A DNA stretch of 64,000 nt from Craterostigma plantagineum (Eukaryota; Streptophyta; Magnoliopsida; Lamiales; Linderniaceae): the NCBI GenBank assembly GCA_027422505.1, contig JAPQWV010001053.1, positions 62,001-126,000 on the forward strand, given 5' to 3'. Of the stretch, positions 33,541 through 43,864 are shown in pieces (position 1 is the first letter of the stretch; every line of letters starts with the position of its first letter). Made by a program: the position numbers and the translations under genes. The notes beneath the pieces were generated by a model, which was not told the origin of the DNA, made no database searches, and worked only from the letters and a program-made list of their open reading frames with translations.

Positions 33541-34185
33541 GTTAGGAATATGCCCTCGAATGATATACGAGGATTGGATTGTATAGGGCATTAGCTTATT
33601 TCTCATTCGACCTCTTACGTACTTAGATATTTCGTGTGTTAGGCATTGTTCGTTTATTGGTTATACTAGTTCTTTACTTAGCATCCAGTAAAACAATAAA
33701 TGAACAAATTCAAATGTGTCGAGTTGAGTCACTTTCGATGGGCACGAGAGAGGAAGGCACCAGTGGACTCTTAACCTCGATGGGTGCTGATCATGGTTTA
33801 TTTGTCGATGACCTATCGTGTGCCGATATTCGCTTGGAAGCGGAGGTCATGGGCTTGTGATACGAATCGAATCCAGGTATTGAATGTTTCATGGACATTT
33901 ACTCTCGGATCGTATGGTCGAACATGGCTTATTACCCGAGGAGTGTCAATGACCGACTACAATACTATAGTAGTCTACGTGAACCTATAATACCAGCAAA
34001 CTTTAAAGCGGGATTACGATAGGAAATTTCAAGACAATTAGGGAAGAAAATATGAATAAAATTCCTAAGAAATATTTTCGAACAAACATTCGGATGAAAC
34101 CAAAAATAATAATTAGGTCCGAGGATTAAATAAAATATTATGGGCCGAGAAGACTAGAAAGCCCAAGAAAGAATATAGGGACTAA
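33541..34185 (+). repeat. Copia 3' LTR, 5' portion, cut by LINE C
   Basis: It starts TGTTAGGAATATGCCCTCG directly after the polypurine tract, as expected for a 3' LTR. The segment up to about 33990 aligns loosely with 21250-21700. From about 34000 on (taataccagcaaactttaaag...) the sequence may belong to a further LTR that resumes after LINE C at 43865. The boundary is not resolved. Confidence 0.6.
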
Positions 34186-34360
34186 GTGTGTGCGATTTTC
34201 ACACAGTAGGCGGGATTTCCAATTTTCGAGCTTTTCTTCGCGTGTTTGACGTCCGATCGCCGTCGTCTCCGGCCAATCTTGGCCGGCCAGTGATTCTGTC
34301 CTCCTTCACCGATCTGCTGTGGGAGGGAGCGGGTTATACGTTATCTGACGGCTTGATCCG

Positions 34361-34731
34361 ATGGCGGAGGATGTTGCACCAATGCCTCCGGCGGTGGGGA
34401 GGGAGTGCGTGCGATCAGGCTGAGATCGGCGACGCGACGACGGGGACAAGGATTTGCCCAGTGTTGCCTGATCTGGATGCCTTACGTGTGGCTTACCCGG
34501 ATTTTGATTCGTGCTTTGATGTCGAGCGATTTCGTGCCTTGCAAACCAAGGTTCAAGGGGCTGGGCCGGGGATTTTCGGCGATGGAGGACGTGCTTCTAG
34601 GGATATTTCTACGTCCATGGCGAATGGGGAACCTGCAATGGTGGTTGATCAGTCGGGTTCGCAGGTTGATCCCTCTGATGTGGTGGTTGCCGACGCTGAT
34701 CGAGTGATGATGACGGCTAGGGCAAACTCTG
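34361..34731 (+). pseudogene. LINE C ORF1, part before the solo LTR
   Basis: ATG 34361 starts MAEDVAPMPPAVG, equivalent to the ORF1 start of LINE D. A frameshift between about 34395 and 34440 moves to the frame with LPDLDALRVAYPDFDSCFDVERF, the conserved N-terminal segment. The frame is open up to the insertion point in TARANS. It is cut after CTCTG at 34727-34731. Confidence 0.85.
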
Positions 34732-37700
34732 TGTAGCACCCGGGTCCTCGAAAATAGTAAGGCCAATAAATTTGCACAAAAGGTTGACCACAATTATGTG
34801 CTTTTCGTGCATTAATTTCGTGCTTATGCGACTTACATGAAGTTTCGTGTGGTAAATACGTGATTTGGTAATCTTGCGAAATTTGGCCAATTAAATTGTA
34901 CCAAGTGACCCTCAGTGTATTGGGAAGATTCAAAAATAGGCTAAGCTTAGAAGTTGAGGCCCAAAAAGAATTAGGTTAATGGGCCAAGCCAAGGGTTGAG
35001 GCCCAAAACATTTAGAAATGACCTTAGGAACAACTTTCCTTAATCTATGGGATATTTTCGTCAATTACATCCCATCACCATACTTTAAAAAGATAACATT
35101 TATCTAGAAAGCACTTCAAGCCCGTAAACCCCATTGATAAGGAGCGAACTCAAGTTTAAGCAAGGGAGAAGGAAGAGCCGAGTAGAAATCATCCAAGCTT
35201 GAACTAGGTACAAGTTCTCACCCTAATTTTCGTATCCTCGTTTAAGTGATAGCACACTTTGAAGAATTCAAGCTCGGGAATACATATCATGTGTAAGGTG
35301 GTTGTGCGATTATAAATTCCCCAAAACCTGTTCTAACCTCGACTTTGTGACTTTAGACCCATAATAACATGTCTTAGGAACTATTAGGTACGAAAATTAA
35401 GTTTAGGTTGGCATTGCCTTGCTAAGCTCGAAAGTTAGGATTAGGGGTTCGTATCAATCTTCAACGGGTTCTTAGAAAAATAGCTTTTAAATCTTTAAGC
35501 ATAGAGTTTTGCGAATTAGAAGTTGTTTTGGCGAGCTTGGGATTTCACGAATTGAGTTCATTTGGCGAACTCGGGATCGCGAACTGTAGGAGAGACGAGG
35601 TTCGCGAATTCCAATCTATGTCGCTTGCATGGGCTCGCGAATTGGTGTTTTGTGGGTTCAGCATATCGCGAATCCTAGTTTTGCGAAGTGGTATTTCGCG
35701 AATCATAACCCGCGAACTAAGAGTCGAGATGTTTCGCGAATGGAGGCTTTGCGAATTGAGGTTCGCGAATCAAGGGTAGTTGGCGAGCTTAGCATTTGGC
35801 GAACTCTATTGCGAACTCGGACATGGAATTTGGCGAATCCTATTTTGCGAAACCTAAGCCGCGAACCTGAAGAACTTTGCGAACTCGAGTTTTGCGAACT
35901 CGGTTGGCGAATTAAGGATTGGCGGACCACTTCGCGAATGGAAGGAAATTTGGCGAGCTCATGTACTTCGCGAATTCATTCCGCGAGCTCACTTCGCGAA
36001 TCGTTTGTAAGGCGGGCCACTTCGCGGGCCGTGCCCATTTCGCGAACTCACCAACTTCACGGGTTGGAGAGGTTTGCGAACCCTAGTTCGCGGAACACAT
36101 ACAAAGCTTCTCGAACTAAATGGACCTTGCGAATCGATCATTTGGCGAACCCTAAGTATTATAGATAGCATACTTCGCGAACCCTAGTTTTAAGATTACA
36201 ATTCGCGAACTATAAAATAACGATTTCGCACACGAGTTCGCGAGGTGTAGACTTCGCGAATTAGAACTCCACGAATTGAACCCCTTAGATGAAACGATTC
36301 AAGTTATATATAAAAAAAACTCGCCTTTTGAGGAAAAATATTTTCGCACCATTTAATCAGAAAAATATTCCGATTCCAATGAGCATAGGCTCTTTCAACG
36401 CCCGATCATAATTTGCCTATCGGTGTCCTCAGGGCCAATTTTCGGTATAGGTAGACGTTGCATTCGATAGAATTTTGGTACGAAAATTTACGTAGTCAAC
36501 TGATATGATTTATAGACTGACCTTATAGCCTGTTTGAGTTTAAAGGATGAAATATTAGGAAATTCACCAGACCGGCTAGCAAATAGCTTATGGACGAATT
36601 TTATGAACTTCGTGAACTTCATAAAGTTCCCTAAGTCAAGTGAGATGTACCAAGTTAACTAGGACTCCTAAAGATATTTATAACCAAGGAAAATACCTAA
36701 GTCGGTACGTAATTAATTAATTAAAATAGTGTCCTAACGATACTATTCTATCTCTAAGGTTTGGACTTAGGAGAATACCCGGGTCAGGTAGCGACTAATC
36801 CACGGACGCCAGGTAAGTAGAAATCCAACTACAACACATAACTTGCGTGTTATATGTTTTGTGTGACTATGTGCCTACGTGATTTCATGATTACGTGGAC
36901 TGATCGTAATGCCTTCATGTGGTTAGCATAAATTGCATTTATTCGCATCTGCATATTCATGTGCACGCACGAACTCATGGGGAAGGGTCACGGGACTGAG
37001 TGTGCATAATGATATGTCGCTTGTACGCGACGAGGACTTGCCGATGTGGGCAAGTGTGTCGACTCATAGTTGAGTCAGGGGCTGTCTCCTATGCTACCAG
37101 GGCGGCGTTTTAGCGTCGTTGTACTATTATTGTAGATATATATTGATATCCTATGGATAGGATTTGGGCATGGCCCGTGGCGGTAAGGTGCGACCTGGAG
37201 GGTGCGACCTGAGGGTATAAGCGACACAGGGTGGAACCCTGGTGTAGGCGACCTCAGCGTGGGCTACCAGCGTGAGCGACTGCCGGACAGTCGGGGACGA
37301 CCGGGTTCATATGGCGACTTAGGGAAACGATGTGCATCCTAAGGTTCGGCCATCCGGCGTGGACCGCTGTCGTATTGTCCGTGAGGGACGTAGCTCTTGT
37401 GGTGCATAGTGAGATTAGCCGAGGGCCCTGAGTTTTACTAGTACGAGTACTAGGTGCATCGGCGTGGAATGCCCTTGCGAGTGTTATATGCATCGGCGCT
37501 GATCGCCCTTGCTTAGAAATTTATGCATTGGCGTGGACTGCCTTTGCGGGGGAAGGGACACGTGCATACATGCATGATTTCTGCTTACTGAGCCTCGGTG
37601 GCTCATTCTTTATGTTATGTGTCGTAGGAGCCAGCGAGCACGGTACGTGATCACGTTAGATGACAAGGCCGATCTTTTGGAGCTTCGCGCTGCTTTTGGG

Positions 37701-37967
37701 GTGGACGTGTGTGTATGAATGACGACCTGTGAGGCCGGGCGCATAGGAGCCTTTTGCTGTGCCGACACACCTTCGTCCTCGTAGTTAGATCATGTCTGGA
37801 ACTTAGTGTTCGACATGTATTCTTTTGACTTGTACAGAACATCATTCCATTATGTAAAGGGAAAAAGAAAAATTTTATACGCATTTTCAGTGTACCTTAC
37901 TTCTCATAACTCGCTAGGCACGTAGGGATGCGTTAGAATAGGCAGTTAGGGACGTCGGGTCCTGACA
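34732..37967 (+). mobile_element. Solo LTR, 3236 bp, Ty3/gypsy type
   Basis: It runs from TGTAGCACCCGGGTCC to GTCGGGTCCTGACA, with TG...CA ends and a perfect 5-bp target-site duplication CTCTG (34727-34731 and 37968-37972). There is no internal region or protein frame, so it is a solo LTR left by recombination. If it is removed with one CTCTG, the interrupted ORF1 continues in frame. It contains the GCGAA array (35506-36285), the gacgccaggtaagt block (36805) and three imperfect units starting tgcat(c/t)ggcg(t/c) near 37450-37545. The superfamily call rests on end type and size and is an inference. Confidence 0.92.
35506..36285. repeat. TTCGCGAA/TTGGCGAA motif array inside the solo LTR
   Basis: About 35 or more GCGAA words lie in 780 bp, most as TTCGCGAA, TTGGCGAA or TTTGCGAA, and mostly in one orientation followed by pyrimidine-rich bases (tc, cc, ct). 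The spacing is 10-40 bp with unrelated sequence between. It matches the array at 16484-17830 in motif but not in intervening sequence. Confidence 0.85.
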
Positions 37968-37972
37968 CTCTG

Positions 37973-39633
37973 GGCTGACCTCGGCGACGGGCCAGATTGG
38001 GATTGGGCCTAGGGTTTCGAATGGATCGCCACCTGCATGTACTGGTCGTGCTAGCGCAGTTGTCCCGCTTCAAGGGGTTCTGCAAAACCCTAATCATCGA
38101 CCACAGTGGTGGCGACCGGGAACTCCTCCACCTATGCGTATGACGGCCCGGCGTTTTGTGGATATGGGAGCCATAGCAGCTGATGAGCCCGTTGATGAGG
38201 AACTCGTTGTCGACGATAGGACTGAGGCTTCTAGGACGGGGGTCGATATGAACTAGCCAGCTAGGGTTTTCGGATCTGATCGTGTGCTTGCATCGGCCAC
38301 GCTATCTTCTTCGGCGTCGTGTGCTGCTGTTGCGGCGAGGAGTCCCCCGCTAGGAGATGGATCCGTCGTATCGAAGGGGGAGCGTCGTGGGTTTGCTGGG
38401 ACGGGAGGTATTATCCCGAGTCATGGGACCGTATTTTCACGACTAGGGCCGAGTATGAAGATGGTGGCAGGCCAGGCAGAGCCGAAGTCCTTCGCGGCGG
38501 CTGTCCAACGAGCTGCCCCTTCAAGACCATATGAGCCATCGAAGAATATGGCATTATCATACACGGCGCCGACTGTAGTGAATGGGGTGACTAGAGTACG
38601 AGCGACAACGGAAATGGCACGGCGAGGGTGTGACCGATGGCAGCATACGCTTGTGGGCTACTTCCTAGGGCGCAAACCGTATTTTACTTTTGTTGAGCGA
38701 CATTTTCGATCAATTTGGAAGGGCCTCGTTGAATTAAGGACAACTATTAATGGGTTCTTCATGTTTAGATTTGAATCCAATGAGGCTAAAGTTGAAGTTT
38801 TTGAGGGTGGGCCTTAGCTCATGCAAGGGCAACCCTTATTCCTGGAACCGTGGCGCCCCCGCATGTCATTTGCACGAAGGGAGTTGGTGGAGGTGCCACT
38901 GTGGGTTAAGCTACAGAATGTGCCGTGCGAGTTGTGGACGCAAGAAGGCCTTGGGCTGGTAGCAAGTGCTGTTGGTCGTCCGTTGTTTGCGGATGGCATC
39001 ACGGCGAATGGGGAACGACTGGATTATGCACGCATCTGTGTCATGAAGTCGCTCTCTGAGCCGTTTAGCGAAACTTTTGAGGTTTTTCTTCAGGGCGAAG
39101 GTGGAGAGGAAGATGCTATTGTTCCGATCCAGGTGGAGTATGACTGGAAACCGTCTCCGTGCCCGCACTGTACCTCATGGGCACATGGGGCAGTCCACTG
39201 TCCACAACAACCGGCCAAGCCGGCCGAGGCAGCACTTCAGACGAGCGATGCGCCGGGGCGGGTTGCGGCGGCGTCTCAAGGGAAACCGCGTGCGACCACC
39301 GGCGTGGAACATAGATTGGGCCGGACTCGTACTAGACCGGCCGGGCAGAGGTCGGGGCCACGGCATCCGAGTCGGACGGATGGGCCTCGTCGGACATTAC
39401 CAAATTCGCAAGATGCATGGCGACACGTGGGGGCCAAGGGCAAGGCGGTCTTGGTCACGTCCACGGAGGGAAGAAGCGATAGCCCGGCTGGCGTGGTTGG
39501 GCAGGGGTCGGGGAGCATGACGAGGCCCCCAGATGCTGATGTGCCCTCGACCTCGGGGGAACGGAATCGATTCGAGTTACTTCGGTCCTTGCCGGAAGTG
39601 ATGGACTTGACTATCTATACGGGCGGGCCCTAA
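37973..39633 (+). pseudogene. LINE C ORF1, part after the solo LTR (DUF4283, CCHC)
   Basis: This continues ORF1 in the same phase as the part before the LTR: WRPGTPPPMRMTARRFVDMG, then EPVDEELVVDD, paralleling LINE D. There is a stop near 38254, then VGYFLGRKPYFTFVERHFRS and MFRFESNE, a W-to-TAG stop at 38815, and LMQGQPLFLEPWRPRMS, GLVASAVGRPLFADGIT. The knuckle is C-PH-C-TSWA-H-GAVH-C near 39161-39202. The C-terminus has NRFELLRSLPEVMDLT. Apart from the upstream frameshift, the two nonsense codons are the only obvious lesions. Confidence 0.88.
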
Positions 39634-39665
39634 AGCAGATGCAGCCCGCAACGGGGGGTGCCTTT

Positions 39666-40214
39666 ATGTTAGCCGTCGGATCATGGAACGTACGTGGTCT
39701 TAATAAGCAAGACCACAGGAGGGCGGTGGGGGAGTTGATCTCGCGAGAGGGGCTGTGTATGATTGGGCTGATTGAGACGAGAGTTTCGGAATCTAATGCT
39801 GATTTTATATCGACTGGCATTAGGACTCATTGGAGATGGTTCTTTGAGTATGCTGACGGCCCAACGTCGTGCATCTGGGTAGGATGGGACCCATCTGTTC
39901 TGACGGTGGGGTCCTTGGGTTCTCGACTCAGGCTATTCATTGTCGGGTTGAGTCGCTGGTGACAAGGGAGATAGTTTTTTATTTCCTTCGCTTATGGGAA
40001 GTCGAGGAGGGAGGAGAGACTGTCCTTATGGGAGGAGTTGATTGCTATGTCTGCTGTTCGTGTGGCGGATGCATGTATAGTCCTGGGGGACTTCAATGCT
40101 ATTTTACACCCGACAGAGGGACGAGGGGCATCGCCCTCTAGTCACGATATGGAGGACTTTCGTGCATGCTTAGCGAGTGCGGATTTATTGACGTTGCCGA
40201 CGATGGGCTAGGGC
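39666..40214 (+). pseudogene. LINE C ORF2, endonuclease part before the nested LINE
   Basis: ATG 39666 starts MLAVGSWNVRGLNKQDHRR and reads to about 39960. Frame changes then give VLGFSTQAIHCRVESL and a GDFNAI-type segment (near 40088). It is cut at 40215 by the poly-T of an antisense LINE insertion. Confidence 0.85.
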
Positions 40215-40750
40215 TTTTTTTTTGGAATAATTCCCGTGTGTATTATAAGTGGGTAAATGTACAAGAATGGGTGAGCGTCAAAACTCACAGTGCAACCAGT
40301 AATAGGCTACTGGGTAAACAACCAACAAGGAAAATCAGAAAAATAAAAATACAAAAGTCTACCATGCTACACGCCAAAGTCGTCGTATGGCAGCCTTTTG
40401 AAGGTCGTACTTAGCCGAGGTGCCGCTAAGCCTCACGCATACTAAGTCTAGCATGGTCGCTACCAGCGGATCAGGAGTCGTGACAATCCCTTCCTTCCAA
40501 AGGCCTGTTTCGTGCCTGCCAAATGTGGTAAATCAGAGAAGCGAAGATGTGACGATAGGCCGCCGATAGTAGGTGATTTCCACGCCATCTCCTAGAAGCC
40601 CACAAGATTCCCTCACGCCAGTCCCTATATGGCCACTTCCATCGAATACGGCGCCTTAGTAGGCGCAGATACTGCCGGGAGAACCCACAATCAAAGAATA
40701 AATACTGAACCGTCTCGTACCGTAGAACGTCACAAAGCACGCAACAGGCG
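40215..40750 (-). mobile_element. 5'-truncated antisense LINE end nested in LINE C ORF2
   Basis: Poly-T at 40215-40223 is the A-tail of a minus-strand LINE. The complement of the 3' stem-loop lies at 40296-40313 (CCAGTA-GCCTAT-TACTGG on the minus strand). ORF2 C-terminal codons run from 40740 to 40471 (YETVQYLFFDCGFSRQYLR, RHIFASLIYHIWQARN). No duplication is visible. About 50 bp of host ORF2 (compare 29573-29620 in LINE B) are missing instead, so the insertion came with a target-site deletion. Confidence 0.88.
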
Positions 40751-43735
40751 TTTGGATCGGATTTTGGGTAACCCGCAGTGGTTTGCCAGAGTTACGGACG
40801 CCTTTTGTCGTTGTGGCTTGCCTGCAACCTCAGATCACTCGCCTGTCCTATTAGGGGCCACTGTACCGCGGCATCATAAGTTGACTTTTCGATTCGACAA
40901 CTTCTTGGCAAAGGATCCGGGGTTCTTGGATCTGGTCCAGAATGTCTGGAGTGTTCCTATTACGGGGTATCCTATGTTCGTGTTAGTGAGAAGCCTGAAG
41001 ATGTTGAAGTCCTCTCTCCTGGGACTGCGACGGTCGAAAGGGGATTTGACGGCTAATGTCACAGAGGCCAAACATTTTCTGGATATTGCACAGGACTATG
41101 CTACACGGTATCCAAGGGAGGATGCCTTTTATGAACTTGAACGGATATGCCGGGTGTTATATGCGAAGTGATGGTTGAGTAGTCGGCATTATCGCAGCGG
41201 GCTAAGCTTGCATGGCTGAAGGACGGTGATCAATGCACGTCCTACTTCTTTCGTAGGGTCGCCATGCGGCGAGCTGCTAATCGGATCTGGTCTTTGGAGA
41301 CTGACATGGGAAACCTGCTAGAGGGGCCGGATGAGGTGGAAGGCGAGTTGAATGGGTTCTACCAGGACTTATTAGGCCAGTCTATGCATTCGATGCCGCT
41401 TACTGATTCTGATGTGCAGATTGCTGCGGATGCTGCTTCCATGATAGGCGAAGTGACTAATATGGAGGTTCGGACGGTGCTCTTCTCTATGGGGGATGAG
41501 AAAGTGCCCGGCCCTGACGGGTATACGGTTGCTTTCTTCGAGCGGCGTGGGGGATTGTGGGAGATATGGTGGTCGAGGCGGTACAGGACTTCTTCGTAAC
41601 AGGAAGGCTGCTTAAGGGACTTAACAGCACACTCATCACGTTGATCCCTAAGAGGGATGCACCTAGGCGGGCAACGGATTTCCGACCCATCTCATGCTGC
41701 AATGTCCTTTACAAGGTGATTTCCAAGATCCTGGCCAATCGTCTGAAGATACACATGCTCTTCGTTGGTGCACGGCTCTCAGACAGCATTTATACCAGGC
41801 CGACGTATTAGCGATATTGTATTGCTGGCGCAGGAGCTATGCCGGGTATAAGTCCAAGGGGCGTCCACCGCGGGCGATGTTCAAGATTGATTTGGCTAAG
41901 GCTTACGACAAGGTTGAGTGGAGCTTTTTGCTGTCAGTGTTACGCGCCATGGGTTTTCATCCAACGTACATTGGGTGGATTTGGGCGTGCCTCACGACTA
42001 CAGCCTTCTCGTTAAACTTGAATGGCCAGGTGGTGGGGTTCTTTCAGGGAAAGAGGGGTCTACGACAGGGGGATACCATTTCGCCCTATCTTTTTACGTT
42101 GGTCATGGAGGTTCATTATGGCTCCTCAAGGTGTATGTTTCGGAGGAACCTCGATTTCGATACCATTGGAGATGCGAGGATCTTAGACTGGTCTCGTTAG
42201 CGTTTGCGGACGACCTCTTTCTCTTCAGCCATGCGAACGAGGTGTCGGTTGGGGTCCTGAAATGAGCGTTGGATGAGTTTGGAAGGTTGTCAGGGCTACA
42301 TCCTAATCCTGACAAGAGTGAGATGTATCTCTCCCGACGAGCTGAGGATATGACGGCATCGGTGCAGGCCCTGATGGGATATCGTGTGGGCCACCTGCCG
42401 ATTCGCTACTTGGGGGTGCCACTCATCACTTCACGTTTGACGATTAATGATTGTGCCCCGCTTCTCCAGAAGGTGGATCAGCGATTGGGGTCATGGCTCA
42501 ACCGCTCCTTATCCTACGCGGGCCGCCTGCAATTGGTGAAGTCGGTTTTGCAGGCACTTCATGCGTATTGGTCGGGAGTGTTCCTGCTTCCTAAAGGCGT
42601 GGTCACCTCCTTGGAAACGCGCTTTAGGAAGTTCTTGTGGGGAGGGGGATCAGCAAAGGTGGCATGGGGCGTTTTATGTCTTCCCGTGACAGAAGGGGGA
42701 CTGGGACTTAGGTCTATCGCTGTTGACAACAATGCGTTAATGCTGAAGCACTTATGGAGCGTCCTTACCAGAACACCGGGGTCGATATGGGTTGAATGGC
42801 TTTATGGGACGCGACTGCTGTCTCGCTCGATTTGGGACCTTCGGGTGTTGGTGAACGACGCTTGGAGCTGGAGGAAGCTGCTACAATTAAGACCATTGAT
42901 CAGATCCATGATTACATTTCGTGTTGGGGACGGGTCCACGATTTGGCTGTGGAAGGATCCGTTGCTGCTTCCGACTCCATTGTTAGAGAGATTCCCTCGG
43001 GGTCCTGTTGCGATGGGTCTACCACATGATGCAAGACTTAGTATGGTCATTGATGCACAGGGGTGTAACTGGCCAGGGCAGGGGGCGGTTGAGTACATCG
43101 AGATCAGTCGTCTACTTTCTACCGTTGCGCGCGGGGCTCGCGATGGGGTTCGGTGGACGGGATCGCCGGACGGGACTATGACGACTTGGTTGGCTAGGGA
43201 CGCGATGCGGCATAGGAGGCCACCCTTTTGCTGGGCTGCATTGTTTGGGGGGCCTTTGAAGGTTCCTAGGCATGAATTCATTCTTTACTTGGGACTGCAG
43301 GATCGGCTCTCGACTAGGGGTAAATCGTGGATTGCTCAGCGGGCGGGAACTCCAGCTTGTTGCCTTTGTGATGAGCTGCACCTTGAGACGTCCCAGTATC
43401 TTTTCTTTGACTGCCCTTTCTCACGACAGTGCCTGCGGCTCTTGCGGCGGCAGATTAGGTGGATCTGGTCCTATCAGGCCTGGAGCACGGGTATTCACTG
43501 GGCGGCCTCCCGGTTGCGAGGGAAGCATCTTGTACAGGCTGCGTATCGACATGTACTTGCATCTCTTGTCTATCATATTTGGCAGGCACGGAACAGACGC
43601 TGGAAGGAGGGGATCACCACTCCGCCTCACAGGTTGGTCGGGAGTGTTCTTGCATTGGTGGTCATGCGTATTGGTGGTACGTCCGCGAGCGGCCATACGC
43701 AGACTTTGGCGTGTGGGTTGGTAGGCGCTTTTTAG
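40751..43735 (+). pseudogene. LINE C ORF2, remainder (RT and zf-RVT)
   Basis: It resumes with LDRILGNPQWFARVTDAFCR and SDHSPVLLGA, open to 41171. After lesions come LAWLKDGDQCTSYFF, MGDEKVPGPDGYTVAFF, DFRPISCCNVLYK, RAMFKIDLAKAYDKVEWSF and GLRQGDTISPYLF, then FADDLFLFSHAN near 42208. A 488-codon open frame from 42269 carries the thumb-like region (CAPLLQKVDQRLGSWLNRSL) and zf-RVT (HEFILYLGLQDRLSTR, CCLC, YLFFDC). The family end IRRLWRVGW* lies at 43724 in the neighbouring frame. The FIPGRRI region near 41760-41815 is scrambled by indels. Confidence 0.9.
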
Positions 43736-43864
43736 ACTCATTTAGTTAGAGTTCTTGCTTGGGCCCAGTAGTCTGTTACTGGTTGATTGCGGAGCTTGCC
43801 TCCTGCTCACTATGTACATACCTTTTTCGCATTATATATATAAGGGACATTACACCAAAAAAAA

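Larger units (their letters stand above)
34186..43864 (+). mobile_element. LINE C: L1-clade LINE (about 5.9 kb of its own sequence) with two nested insertions
   Basis: Target-site duplication GAATATAGGGACTAA at 34171-34185 and 43865-43879, perfect over 15 bp. The element begins with GTGTGTGCGATTTTCACACA, whose arms TGTGTG/CACACA (34187-34205) form a hairpin at its 5' terminus. The 3' UTR has the stem-loop CCAGTA-GTCTGT-TACTGG (43765-43782), TATATATA and an A-tail. Two later insertions lie inside: a solo LTR (34732-37967) and an antisense LINE end (40215-40750). Without them LINE C is nearly the length of LINE B. Confidence 0.94.

Noticed and set aside
35528..36171. Frames of 60-179 codons in the solo LTR
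   Set aside because: Same reason: translation of the TTCGCGAA array, with no codon-level conservation between the two arrays.
42802..43281. 159-codon minus-strand frame
   Set aside because: It is antisense shadow of the intact LINE C ORF2 zf-RVT region.
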